From: a virus
Length of the DNA: 28,509 bases
Strand: one strand, 5' to 3'
IMG/VR virus record: IMGVR_UViG_3300022602_000318
Coordinates: 1-28,509 of that record
Positions 16,628-25,227 of the stretch are shown here, piece after piece (positions within the stretch are counted from its first letter, which is position 1; every line of letters begins with the position of its first letter). The translations under genes and the position numbers were made by a program. The notes under the pieces were generated by a model. It worked only from the letters and a program-made list of their open reading frames with translations, ran no database searches and was not told the DNA's origin.

Positions 16628-18574
16628 ATGTCATCACAAGTACAATTTAGAAGAGGTACAACTACCCAGAATAACGCATTCACTGGAGCTGCAGGTGAAT
16701 TATCTGTAGACTCAACATTAAATGTGTTGCGTTTACACGATGGTACTACTGCTGGTGGTAATCCTATTCTTAGCGCAAACGCAACTCAGACAGCATTAAA
16801 CAAAACATTTAGTACTGGTTCATACTGGCAGGGTAGCCCAGTTGCATTGGCATATGGTGGTACTGGTTCAAACCTTACTGCCAATGCTGGTTCTGTTGCG
16901 TATTCTACTGCTTCTGGTCTTGCTCTTACTGCTTCTGGTACTTCTGGTCAAATTTTAGTTTCTGGTGGTATTGGCGCACCGACATGGGTTTCTTCATCTT
17001 CTATTTCTGCTGGTTCCGCAACTAACGCTGTTACTGCCACAAACATTCAAGGTGGTTCTGCTGGTCAGTTGGTAATTCAACAGGACGTGAGTACAACTAC
17101 TTTCATTACTGCTGGTGCAGCAGGTACGTTCTTAAAATCAGCTGGCGCTGGTTATGCTCCAACATGGGCAACTGGTCAGGTTACATTTGGTTCAACATCT
17201 GTTGCTCTTGGTAACACAGGCACAGATATTGCTGGTTTAACTACATTGACTATGTCAAATGGAAGTTATGGTAGCGGAACAATCGGATCTCTTGGTATAA
17301 CTGGTTCTGGTCCATGGACTGTAACAATTACTGGTATTTCATCAACAACTGGTATTATGCCAGGACAGAATATTACTGCAGCTGCTGGTACTGGTTCTCT
17401 TTTCGGTGGAACACCTACTAGCGTAGTAGTTGCCAGCATTGTTTCGTCAACAAGTATTACTGTTACAGTTACTGGTGGAACAACACCAACTGTCGGTAGT
17501 ATTAGTTCTATTACAACTTTTGGTTATCTGCAAGTTCCCGTCGGTGGAACTGCTCAAAGACCTTGGGTTCCAGCCACTGGTATGATTCGCTATAACAGCG
17601 ATCAGGTTTCGTTTGAAGGATATTCTTCTGGCGCATGGTCTTCTCTTGGTGGTGTATCTTCAGTTGACAAATATACATACATTAGAGCAGAAACTTCTGC
17701 TGGGGCATCTAATGGCGAATTAGAATTTTTTGCTAAAAACTCTGCTGGTAATGCTGCGTTAAAAGTTGCTGGTATGAATTACTCTCGTTTCTTAGAAGCG
17801 ACTGGCACTGTTCTTGGAACGCAAACTACTCAAAACGTATTTAATACAGTTGCAACTACTTTAAATATTGGTGGTGCTGCAACTACAGTTTCTCTTGGTG
17901 CTGGTAGCGGAACAACAACTGTTAACAATAACATGATTGTTGCTGGAACATTAACAGTAAATGGCGCTACAACTTATGTTACTGGTAATAATACTGTCTA
18001 TACAGACAACATGATTGAATTGCATGCACCTACTGGTGGTGTTGGTGGAACATGGTCTACTAATGATGGTAAAGATATTGGTATTCGTATGCACTACTAT
18101 AATAGTGGTGATCAAAACGCAGCATTAATTTTCTCAAACGACGAAAATAATTTAGAATTTTACAAAACTGGTTCTGAAAATGGATCAGGAGATTTTGTTG
18201 GAACCGCATACGGAACATATAAAGGTAAAGCATTTAATCATCAAGATTGGGTTGTTCATGATGCATTCAGTTTAACTACTTCTGGCATTACACCAAACGC
18301 AATATATACGTTCCCAACTTCTTTATATAGATCTGGAGAATTCAAAATACAAACTGTTAATGGTTCTGCGTATAGAATTTCAACATTAATGTTTGTTCAT
18401 GATGGAACAAACGTAACTCTATCAGAAAACTACGCAGACGCAACAGAAATTCAAACTGCAGCAACTAATACAACATTCACTGCTTCTATTGCAACAGGAG
18501 CATTGACAATATATGCAACTGTTTCTTCTGGTAATAGTGCCATAAAAGGCGCAGCAACATTAATTACTGTCTAA
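16628..18574 (+). CDS. Tail-fibre/adhesin protein with Mtd-like N-terminal domain, 648 residues
   Basis: A strong AGAGGA site at 16616 precedes the start. The N-terminus SSQVQFRRGTTTQNNAFTGA followed by GELSVDSTLNVLRLHDGTT fits the beta-prism domain at the N-terminus of the Mtd adhesin and many phage fibres: a RRGT strand, aGEl, then LRLHDG. Repeat-rich shaft sequence follows, including two GSLGITGSGPWTVTITGISS-like elements. From about residue 450 there is a non-repetitive C-terminal region: GNNTVYTDNMIELHAPTGG, then NDGKDIGIRMHYYNSGDQNA. The latter is a recurring head domain in marine phage fibres. It ends with a beta sandwich of about 90 residues. It lies 10 bases before gp13, the usual place for structural accessory genes in these phages. 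Confidence 0.75.
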   Translation: MSSQVQFRRGTTTQNNAFTGAAGELSVDSTLNVLRLHDGTTAGGNPILSANATQTALNKTFSTGSYWQGSPVALAYGGTGSNLTANAGSVAYSTASGLALTASGTSGQILVSGGIGAPTWVSSSSISAGSATNAVTATNIQGGSAGQLVIQQDVSTTTFITAGAAGTFLKSAGAGYAPTWATGQVTFGSTSVALGNTGTDIAGLTTLTMSNGSYGSGTIGSLGITGSGPWTVTITGISSTTGIMPGQNITAAAGTGSLFGGTPTSVVVASIVSSTSITVTVTGGTTPTVGSISSITTFGYLQVPVGGTAQRPWVPATGMIRYNSDQVSFEGYSSGAWSSLGGVSSVDKYTYIRAETSAGASNGELEFFAKNSAGNAALKVAGMNYSRFLEATGTVLGTQTTQNVFNTVATTLNIGGAATTVSLGAGSGTTTVNNNMIVAGTLTVNGATTYVTGNNTVYTDNMIELHAPTGGVGGTWSTNDGKDIGIRMHYYNSGDQNAALIFSNDENNLEFYKTGSENGSGDFVGTAYGTYKGKAFNHQDWVVHDAFSLTTSGITPNAIYTFPTSLYRSGEFKIQTVNGSAYRISTLMFVHDGTNVTLSENYADATEIQTAATNTTFTASIATGALTIYATVSSGNSAIKGAATLITV

Positions 18575-18584
18575 GGTATAACAA

Positions 18585-19715
18585 ATGGCTATTCCAACAA
18601 CTAGAGAAGAATTTAAGTGGTATTGCCTTAGAACTCTTGGAGCACCTGTATTAGAAATTAACGTAGATGACGATCAGATCGAAGATCGTATCGATGAAGT
18701 ATTAGATTATTGGCAGTTGTATCATTATGATGGTATTGAGCAGCTTTATATTGCTCAAGCTATTAGCGCATCAACAATGATATTAACAACAAATAATGCT
18801 CAAAATTTTCAGATTGGCGATACAATTACTGGTTTAACTTCTAGAGCAACATGTACGGTTACAGAAGAAACAGTAAGAACCTCTAATGGTAATATACTTT
18901 TAGTTAAAAACTTTGCTGGTGTTAATGCTCCATCAATGACTGGGAATAATAATAGTGGTGTTGTCGATACAACTTATTATTCAGGTAAACCATTTGATCC
19001 AGCAAAACCAGATGTAACATATGGAAGCACTCCTGCTCAATTTGGTGGGTTTTTACCTGGAGAAACAATTACTAATCAGTATGCTGCTCCTGGCGCACCA
19101 CAACCTGCTGCTGGACAAGTTGTTACTGCAACACTATCATCAACAACTCCAGTTGTTTATGGACAATATGATAATCGTTATATTGATATTCCAGATAACA
19201 TTTACGGTATTACAAAAGTTTATAGTATTGGTCAGGCTTCTTCTTCAAAAAATATTTTTGACCTTCAATATCAATTGCGTTTGAATGACCTTTATGATTT
19301 AACTTCTACATCTATTGTTTATTACAATACTGTTATGAACCATCTAGATTTATTAGATTTTGAATTAAATGGTCACGACCTTTATCGTTTTAATAGATTA
19401 CAAAATCGTTTGTATCTAGATGTTAACTGGCAAACAGATTTATCTTTTGGTCAATATGTTTTGATCCAAGGATATGGTATTATGGATCCAAACAAATGGT
19501 CAAATATTTGGAATGAGAACTGGATTAAGCGTTATGGTGTTGCAGTATTCAAACGCCAATGGGCAACCAACATTAAGAAATTCTCTGGTTTACAACTTCC
19601 AGGTGGTGTAACACTTGACGGCGATAAGTTATACGCTGAAGCCATGGAAGAAATTAGAGAACTACAAGACGAATTACAAAATAAATCGGCTCCATTAGAA
19701 TTCTTCATGGGCTAA
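18585..19715 (+). CDS. gp13: Neck protein gp13 (head completion)
   Basis: TTREEFKWYCLRTLGAPVLE and NVDDDQIEDRIDEVLDYWQL (residues 5-45) are the strongly conserved start of gp13 in T4-like phages. The protein forms part of the neck that closes the filled head and joins it to the tail. At 376 residues it is longer than the roughly 309 of T4. The extra length is explained by an inserted region at about residues 58-190, which contains a GDTITGLTSRATCTV module and a Pro/Gly-rich linker. After the insertion the conserved sequence resumes at NRYIDIPDNIYGITKVYSIG and ends with LYAEAMEEIRELQDELQNKS. AAGG precedes the start, and gp14 begins 1 base after its stop. The order gp13-gp14-gp15 confirms the call. 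Confidence 0.9.
   Translation: MAIPTTREEFKWYCLRTLGAPVLEINVDDDQIEDRIDEVLDYWQLYHYDGIEQLYIAQAISASTMILTTNNAQNFQIGDTITGLTSRATCTVTEETVRTSNGNILLVKNFAGVNAPSMTGNNNSGVVDTTYYSGKPFDPAKPDVTYGSTPAQFGGFLPGETITNQYAAPGAPQPAAGQVVTATLSSTTPVVYGQYDNRYIDIPDNIYGITKVYSIGQASSSKNIFDLQYQLRLNDLYDLTSTSIVYYNTVMNHLDLLDFELNGHDLYRFNRLQNRLYLDVNWQTDLSFGQYVLIQGYGIMDPNKWSNIWNENWIKRYGVAVFKRQWATNIKKFSGLQLPGGVTLDGDKLYAEAMEEIRELQDELQNKSAPLEFFMG
18756..19154 (+). other. Inserted region in gp13
   Basis: Residues 58-190 separate the conserved N- and C-terminal parts of gp13. The first half carries a GDTITGLTSRATCTV module resembling NETITGSISNAVGAVVSV in the large protein at the left edge. The second half is Pro/Gly-rich. Boundaries are approximate. 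Confidence 0.5.
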
Positions 19716-19716
19716 T

Positions 19717-20616
19717 ATGGCAACAATAAACACATACTTCACCCAAGGAACTCGTGGTGAGCAAGAACTTATTGAAGATATTATCATTGAATCATTAAAG
19801 ATTTATGGTAATGAGGTTTTCTACATTCCAAGAACTCTTGTTTCTTTAGATAATGTTCTTGGAGAAGATCGACTTTCTCAATTTAAAACAGCATTTCCTA
19901 TCGAAATGTATTTTGAAAATGTTGATTCATTTGGTGGGCAGGGAGCATTTATACAAAAGTTTGGATTGACTGTTGAGCAATCAGCAACTCTTGTTGTTTC
20001 TCGCAGACGTTGGCAACAATTTATTGGTCGTTATAATGTTACTAATATCCCAACAAGACCAAATGAAGGCGACTTAATTTATTTCCCACTATCTGGTGGA
20101 TTGTTTGAGATTAAATTTGTTCAACATCAAGATCCATTTTATCAATTGGGTAAACTTTATGTGTATAAATTGCAAATAGAATTGTTTCAATATGCTTCTG
20201 AGTTCCTTGATACTGGAGTTGAAGAAATTGATGCGTTTGAAACTCTTAAAACTTTCAATACCAATGTTACTAGAAATGGCAGTGGTGGTGTTGTGGCAGT
20301 TACAGTAACTAATGGTGGTTCTAATTACACTACTCCATCCATAACTTTTACAAGTACATCTGGTCGTGGGGCTGTTGCTACAGCAACAGTTGTTAATGGT
20401 GCAATTCAAACAATTACTGTTACGAATTCAGGAACTGGATATCAACAACCACCTGTTATTAATATAACGGATCCAACTGGAACAGGTGCAACTGCAACGG
20501 CTGATGTTGAAATTAATATTGATTCTGATGGGTTTGGGGAAAATAATACTTTTAAAACTGCGGCATCTCCTGTGCTTAACTTCGATGAAAATAATCCCTT
20601 TGGAGAAATACAATAA
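19717..20616 (+). CDS. gp14: Neck protein gp14 (head completion)
   Basis: This 299-residue protein begins MATINTYFTQGTRGEQELIE. With DIIIESLKIYGNEVFYIPRT and GQGAFIQKFGLTVEQSATLV it gives the conserved gp14 signature of T4-like phages. The protein assembles with gp13 in the neck. At residues about 186-267 it carries two copies of a GG(S/T)xY...P repeat, one around NGGSNYTTPSITFTS and one around NSGTGYQQPPVINIT, spaced 38 residues, like those in the sheath gene. T4 gp14 is shorter (about 256). The final 30 residues (NTFKTAASPVLNFDENNPFG) return to conserved tail sequence. It begins 1 base after gp13, and its stop overlaps the gp15 start as TAATG. Confidence 0.88.
   Translation: MATINTYFTQGTRGEQELIEDIIIESLKIYGNEVFYIPRTLVSLDNVLGEDRLSQFKTAFPIEMYFENVDSFGGQGAFIQKFGLTVEQSATLVVSRRRWQQFIGRYNVTNIPTRPNEGDLIYFPLSGGLFEIKFVQHQDPFYQLGKLYVYKLQIELFQYASEFLDTGVEEIDAFETLKTFNTNVTRNGSGGVVAVTVTNGGSNYTTPSITFTSTSGRGAVATATVVNGAIQTITVTNSGTGYQQPPVINITDPTGTGATATADVEINIDSDGFGENNTFKTAASPVLNFDENNPFGEIQ
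20272..20517 (+). repeat. Two GxxY beta-repeats inserted in gp14
   Basis: The two repeats have tyrosines at residues 204 and 242. Each reads roughly: strand, TNGGSNYTTP or TNSGTGYQQP, strand, TGxGAxATA. They resemble the four repeats in the sheath protein in pattern and spacing. Confidence 0.65.
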
Positions 20617-21362
20617 TGTTAAGCGGACAAGTTTATTATCATGGTTCGATTAGAAAAGCAATTGTTGCTTTTGGTAGATTGTTTAGCGACATCTATATCG
20701 ATCGTAGACAGGGAGATTCTGTTAATGGTCCAGTAATAGAACGATTACAAATACCAATTTCTTATGCACCAAAAGAAAAGTGGTTGGTTCGTGTTGAACA
20801 GGCACCAGATATTGAAAATAATTTAGTAATGGTCACTCTTCCAAGAATGTCATTTGAAATTAATGGATATCAATACGACTCTAATCGTAAACTTGGAAAA
20901 ATGACTCAGATTAAAACTTCTGGCGCATCAACAACACCAACAGTTTATACTCCAGTTCCATATAATTTAGATATATCTTTATACATTATTACTAAAACTC
21001 AAGAAGATGGTCTTCAAATTATTGAACAAATTCTTCCTATTTTTACACCTGAATATACATTGCAAGTTAACATGGTTCCTGAGATGGGAATCACAATGGA
21101 TGTTCCAATTATTTTAAATGGAGTTCAAGTTGTTGATGAGTTTGATGGCAACTTTCAAGATAGACGTTATGTTACCCATACTTTAAATTTTGAAATGAAA
21201 ATGAATCTGTATGGCGCTATTAGCAATCAAGGTATTATTACTCAGGTTAATGCTAACATCGGTGAGTCTGAGATAACAGGAACACATACAGTTTACGTTG
21301 CTCAAGGCGATTCTACAACAGCAACAGTAACATCTGAACAATGGTCTGGTCAGGGGTTATAA
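20616..21362 (+). CDS. gp15: Tail completion / sheath stabiliser protein gp15
   Basis: This 248-residue protein starts MLSGQVYYHGSIRKAIVAFG. Together with LPRMSFEINGYQYDSNRKLG and VPIILNGVQVVDEFDGNFQD it matches gp15 of T4-like phages. The protein caps the tail tube and sheath and joins the tail to the head neck. Its length is close to T4 gp15 (about 272). It starts inside the gp14 stop (TAATG). The 3' end reads AGGGG then TTATAATTGG: the stop TAA (21360-21362) is immediately followed, in the same frame, by the TTG that starts the terminase, with no gp16 between. Confidence rests on motifs and on gene order. Confidence 0.9.
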   Translation: MLSGQVYYHGSIRKAIVAFGRLFSDIYIDRRQGDSVNGPVIERLQIPISYAPKEKWLVRVEQAPDIENNLVMVTLPRMSFEINGYQYDSNRKLGKMTQIKTSGASTTPTVYTPVPYNLDISLYIITKTQEDGLQIIEQILPIFTPEYTLQVNMVPEMGITMDVPIILNGVQVVDEFDGNFQDRRYVTHTLNFEMKMNLYGAISNQGIITQVNANIGESEITGTHTVYVAQGDSTTATVTSEQWSGQGL

Positions 21363-21365
21363 TTG
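21352..21365 (+). promoter_or_regulatory. Ribosome site and TTG start of gp17 overlapping the gp15 stop
   Basis: AGGGG at 21352-21356 lies 6 bases before TTG 21363. The first internal ATG of gp17 is at residue 78, just before Walker A, so a TTG start (or another non-ATG start) is required. Stop and start are adjacent and in the same frame. Confidence 0.7.
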
Positions 21366-22940
21366 GCTGAAGTATATAATTCGAATTCGAACTTAAAATC
21401 TGCAGGAGTACAAATTGATTTTACTCCAGAAAATGTTCAAGAGTACATAAAGTGTGCTCAAGATTATATTTACTTTATTGAGCATTACTGTTATATTGTT
21501 ACGCTGGACCATGGTCTTCAGTTGTTTAAACTTTATGACTGTCAGAAAAATAAATTAAATGTAATTCATAATAATCGCCGTGTTATCCTGATGGAAGGTC
21601 GTCAACAGGGTAAAACAACTACGTCAGCTGCGTATATTCTTTGGTATACATTGTTCCAAGAAAGTAAAACAGTTGCTATTCTTGCCAACAAAGCAACAGC
21701 TGCTCGTGAAGTTTTAGATCGTTATCAAACAATGTACGAACAACTTCCCGCATGGATGCAGATGGGTGTTACTGGTTGGAACAAAGGCGACATCGAATTA
21801 GAAAATGGTTCAAAAGTATTTACCGCTGCAACTGGTAAATCTGGTATTCGTGGTAAATCTGTTAACATGCTTTATGTTGACGAAGCAGCGATTATTCCAA
21901 ACAATGTGGCTGAAGAATTCTTCACTTCTGTTTACCCTACTATTTCTGCTGGTCAAACAACTAAGATTCTTTTAAGTTCAACTCCTCTTGGTTACAATCA
22001 TTTCTGGAAATTCTGGACTGATGCTGAAAATGGACGTAATGGTTTTACTCCATTGTTTATTCCTTATTGGGAAATTCCAGGTCGTGATGAAAAATGGGCA
22101 GCTGAACAAAAGGCAATGCTTGGTGAATTAAAATACAACCAAGAAGTTGCATGTAAATTCCTTGGTTCGTCTCTAACTCTAATCTCCGCTGATGTTATCG
22201 CAAGGATGCCGATCGATGTTCGAATCTATCAGAAAGATGGATTGGATGTATACGCAAGACCACAGGCTGGACATACATATTGTATTATTGCCGACGTTGC
22301 GAAGGGTGTTGGTGGAGACTATTCTGCATTCCAAGTAATTGATATTACAGAAGTACCATATCGTGTTGTTGCAAAATATAGAAACAATGAGATTAGTCCA
22401 TTGTTGTATCCAAATATATTGTATAAAATTGGTGAAGAATATAATCAGGCATATCTTTTAGTTGAGATTAATGCCAGCGAGCAGGTTGCTCATATTATTT
22501 ACAATGAATTAGAATATGAAAACATTTTATTCGTTAATCGCCACAATCAGGGTCAGTATGTTGGCGGTGGATTTGGTGGTGGTAAAACCCAGTTGGGTGT
22601 TAACACTGATAAGAAAGTAAAACGAATTGGTTGTCATAACTTTAAAGCATTAGTTGAAGAAAACAAACTTCTTATCAATGATGCTGACACGATTTCTGAA
22701 ATCTCGACATTTATTGAGAAAAAAGGATCGTATGAAGCTGACGAAGGTTATCATGATGACTTGGTTATGCCTTTGGTTTTGTTCGGCTGGCTTACAACAC
22801 AGCCGTATTTTAAAGACCTAAATAACATAAACCTTAGAGAGATTATGTACAAGAAACAGATTCAAGCGATTGAAGATGAACTAACTCCTTTTGGATTTTA
22901 TGACGATGGAAAAGGCGATGCTGACCCATTGAACTTTTGA
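21363..22940 (+). CDS. gp17: Large terminase subunit gp17 (DNA-packaging ATPase and nuclease)
   Basis: This 525-residue motor protein pumps DNA into the prohead and cuts the concatemer. The ATPase domain has Walker A GRQQGKTT (79-86), Walker B NMLYVDEAA (168-176, catalytic E174) and the coupling motif SSTPLG (205-210). The RNase H-like nuclease domain has D311 in IIADVAKGVGGDYSAF and a closing HDD at 464-466. The translation start is TTG. T4 gp17 is about 610 residues, so this one is compact. No small terminase (gp16) gene lies between gp15 and gp17, where T4 has it. It is followed by a 78-base gap with a small hairpin before the sheath gene. Confidence 0.95.
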   Translation: MAEVYNSNSNLKSAGVQIDFTPENVQEYIKCAQDYIYFIEHYCYIVTLDHGLQLFKLYDCQKNKLNVIHNNRRVILMEGRQQGKTTTSAAYILWYTLFQESKTVAILANKATAAREVLDRYQTMYEQLPAWMQMGVTGWNKGDIELENGSKVFTAATGKSGIRGKSVNMLYVDEAAIIPNNVAEEFFTSVYPTISAGQTTKILLSSTPLGYNHFWKFWTDAENGRNGFTPLFIPYWEIPGRDEKWAAEQKAMLGELKYNQEVACKFLGSSLTLISADVIARMPIDVRIYQKDGLDVYARPQAGHTYCIIADVAKGVGGDYSAFQVIDITEVPYRVVAKYRNNEISPLLYPNILYKIGEEYNQAYLLVEINASEQVAHIIYNELEYENILFVNRHNQGQYVGGGFGGGKTQLGVNTDKKVKRIGCHNFKALVEENKLLINDADTISEISTFIEKKGSYEADEGYHDDLVMPLVLFGWLTTQPYFKDLNNINLREIMYKKQIQAIEDELTPFGFYDDGKGDADPLNF

Positions 22941-22967
22941 GAAAACCAATAAAAACTAAATAAATGG

Positions 22968-22987
22968 TAGACACGAATTTCTGTCTA
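22968..22987 (+). other. Short hairpin in the gp17-gp18 gap
   Basis: TAGACA (22968-22973) can pair with TGTCTA (22982-22987) around an 8-base loop. No T tract follows, so it is not a standard terminator; an mRNA end, processing or stability signal for the sheath message is possible. A weak late-promoter-like ACTAAATA (6 of 8) lies at 22955. Confidence 0.35.
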
Positions 22988-23018
22988 AAGTAAAACTTAT
23001 TAAACAAGGAGAATTACA

Positions 23019-25187
23019 ATGCCTTTCCAATTATCTCCAGGCGTTGCAGTCGTAGAAAAAGATTTCTCAGCAATCGTTCCTTCAGTATCTAGTTCTGTCG
23101 GTGCGTTTGTCGGTGCATTCCAGTGGGGTCCAGTTATGTCCCCAACTTCAGTTGTTTCTGAAAATGATCTAGTAAATCGTTTCGGTCAACCAAACGATTT
23201 AAACTGCACATCTTTCTTTACTGCTGCAAACTTCCTAGCATATACCAACGCAATGTTGGTAGTTCGTGCCGATACAGCTGGTCAACGTAATGCTGTTGCT
23301 ACACAATCTGGATCAGTAGTATCTTTAACTAAAACTGCAACAGGGTCTGGTTATACTTCTGTCCCAACAATTAATATTGCTGCTCCAAATATTACTGGTG
23401 GTATTCAGGCTACTGCTACTTGTACTTTAACAGGTGGTTCAGTTACTGCTGTAACAATTTCTAATGGTGGTACTGGTTATACTGGAACTCCAACAGTATC
23501 ATTCTCTAACCCTCAAGTGCCTGGTGGAACTCAAGCTACTGGTACTGTTGTAGTATCTGGCGGTGTTATCACTGGTATTACAGTTACTAATGGTGGTACT
23601 GGTTACACATCTGCTCCAACTGCTACAATTACTGGCGCAGGTACTGGTGCGATTGTTGGTACTGTTTCTATTTCTGGTTCTGGTATTGCAACTGTAACTA
23701 TTACAAATCCAGGATCTGGTTATACTTCTAACCCTGTTATTACAGTTAATGGTGGTGGTGGCACTGGTGCTACAATCACAGCAACTGCTACTGAATCTGG
23801 TGTTAAGATTAATAACAACAGTGTTTATCTACAAAATTTTTCTACTGGCCAAGGAACTTATGGTCCTTTTGCTGCTAAGTATCCAGGTTCATTAGGTAAC
23901 TCTATCGAAGTTCAAATAGTTGACTCTTCATCTTTTACTGGATGGCAATACGCTTCTAGTTTCCCAGTTGCACCAAGCACTTCTTCTTATGCTGCTGGTG
24001 TTGGTGGTTCTCTAGATGAATTGCATGCTGTTGTTATTGACTCATTAGGTTTATGGACTGGCCAACCAGGAACTATATTAGAAACATTTGCATTTATGTC
24101 TAAGGCATCTGATGCTGTTGGTTCTGATGGTACTAATGAATATTATGTAAATGTAATTAATTCAAAATCAAATTACGTATGGTGGATGGATCACCCATCA
24201 GTTGGAACAAACTGGGGTAATACTGCTCATAATACTACATTCGTTCCAGCTGGAAGCGCATTAACATTACAGTTGTCAGGTGGTGTTGATGATTATACTC
24301 TAACTGATTCTATGTTAGAAAATGGCTGGGCATTATTCTTAGATGATACTTCTTATGACATTAATCTATGCCCACTAGGTGCTGTTTCTTCAAATGTAGC
24401 AACATATGTTATCAATAACATTGCTGAAGTTCGTTTAGACTGTGTTGTATTCTGCTCACCACAGAATGCTGATGGCACACCAATTATCGGTTCTGGTTCT
24501 ACAGCAACTACTGCTATGACTACTTACCGTAATAATCTACCAAGCACTTCATACGCTGTAATGGATTCTGGTTGGAAATATCAATATGATCGTTACAATG
24601 ACAAATATCGTTTCGTTCCATTAAATGGCGACGTAGCTGGTTTATGTGCTCGTACTGATCATACTAATGACCCATGGTTCTCACCAGCTGGTTTAAATCG
24701 TGGTCAAATTAAGAACGTAGTTAAACTTGCAGTTAACCCAACTCAAGCAGATCGCGATGTTCTATACGCTGCTGGTATTAACCCAGTTGTTACTTTCCCA
24801 GGCGAAGGTACTGTTCTGTTTGGCGATAAGACTCTATTGGCTAAACCATCTGCATTCGATCGTATTAACGTGCGTCGTCTGTTTATCGTTCTTGAGAAAT
24901 CAATTGCGACTGCTGCTAAGTTCCAGTTGTTTGAATTCAACGACAGCTTTACACAGGCTCAGTTCAACAACCTAGTAACTCCATTCTTACGCACTGTACA
25001 AGGTCGTCGTGGTATTACTGACTTCTTGGTTGTATGTAACAGCACTAATAATACTCCTGATGTTATTGATGCAAATCAATTCGTTGGTGATATTTACATC
25101 AAGCCAAATCGTTCTATTAACTTTATTACTCTGAACTTTGTTGCTGCTCGCTCTTCAGTAAGTTTCACTGAATTGGCTGGCGGTTAA
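23019..25187 (+). CDS. gp18: Contractile tail sheath protein gp18
   Basis: A strong AAGGAG site at 23006 precedes the start. The N-terminus MPFQLSPGVAVVEKDFSAIV then SSSVGAFVGAFQWGPV is the conserved sheath start. The C-terminal third, with RINVRRLFIVLEKSIATAAK and a TPFLRTVQGRRGITDFLVVC block, is the sheath core that forms the interlocked contractile tube. The length of 722 is above T4 gp18 (about 659). Residues about 98-260 carry four copies of a 39-42-residue repeat (SNGGTGYTGTPTVSFSN type), inserted before the conserved FAAKYPGSLGNSIEVQI. Codon use resembles that of highly expressed genes. It lies between gp17 and gp19, as in T4. Confidence 0.95.
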   Translation: MPFQLSPGVAVVEKDFSAIVPSVSSSVGAFVGAFQWGPVMSPTSVVSENDLVNRFGQPNDLNCTSFFTAANFLAYTNAMLVVRADTAGQRNAVATQSGSVVSLTKTATGSGYTSVPTINIAAPNITGGIQATATCTLTGGSVTAVTISNGGTGYTGTPTVSFSNPQVPGGTQATGTVVVSGGVITGITVTNGGTGYTSAPTATITGAGTGAIVGTVSISGSGIATVTITNPGSGYTSNPVITVNGGGGTGATITATATESGVKINNNSVYLQNFSTGQGTYGPFAAKYPGSLGNSIEVQIVDSSSFTGWQYASSFPVAPSTSSYAAGVGGSLDELHAVVIDSLGLWTGQPGTILETFAFMSKASDAVGSDGTNEYYVNVINSKSNYVWWMDHPSVGTNWGNTAHNTTFVPAGSALTLQLSGGVDDYTLTDSMLENGWALFLDDTSYDINLCPLGAVSSNVATYVINNIAEVRLDCVVFCSPQNADGTPIIGSGSTATTAMTTYRNNLPSTSYAVMDSGWKYQYDRYNDKYRFVPLNGDVAGLCARTDHTNDPWFSPAGLNRGQIKNVVKLAVNPTQADRDVLYAAGINPVVTFPGEGTVLFGDKTLLAKPSAFDRINVRRLFIVLEKSIATAAKFQLFEFNDSFTQAQFNNLVTPFLRTVQGRRGITDFLVVCNSTNNTPDVIDANQFVGDIYIKPNRSINFITLNFVAARSSVSFTELAGG
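23310..23798 (+). repeat. Four GYT beta-repeats inserted in the sheath gene
   Basis: GYT occurs at residues 111, 153, 195 and 234, a spacing of 42, 42 and 39. Each unit ends in a (G)TxATxTxxxxGG pattern. The DNA copies are related but not identical. Confidence 0.75.
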
Positions 25188-25190
25188 TCA

Positions 25191-25198
25191 GATAAATA
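25191..25198 (+). promoter_or_regulatory. T4-type late promoter candidate for the tail tube gene
   Basis: GATAAATA lies in the 40-base gap between sheath and tube genes, ending 29 bases before the tube start. It matches NATAAATA. Confidence 0.45.
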
Positions 25199-25227
25199 AA
25201 GAAAAGAAGAATAACAAGGAGAATTAA

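Noticed and set aside
16628-18574. Diversity-generating retroelement suggested by the Mtd-like N-terminal domain
   Set aside because: No reverse transcriptase, template repeat or variable repeat pair is visible in the window; this domain is common in fibres without such elements.
20089-20409. A minus-strand 106-residue open frame opposite gp14
   Set aside because: It is antisense to conserved gp14 sequence, Cys/Asn/Thr-biased by reverse reading, and has no supporting signals.
22968-22987. A terminator between gp17 and gp18
   Set aside because: The 6-bp stem has an 8-base loop and no T tract; it is listed only as a hairpin of unknown role.
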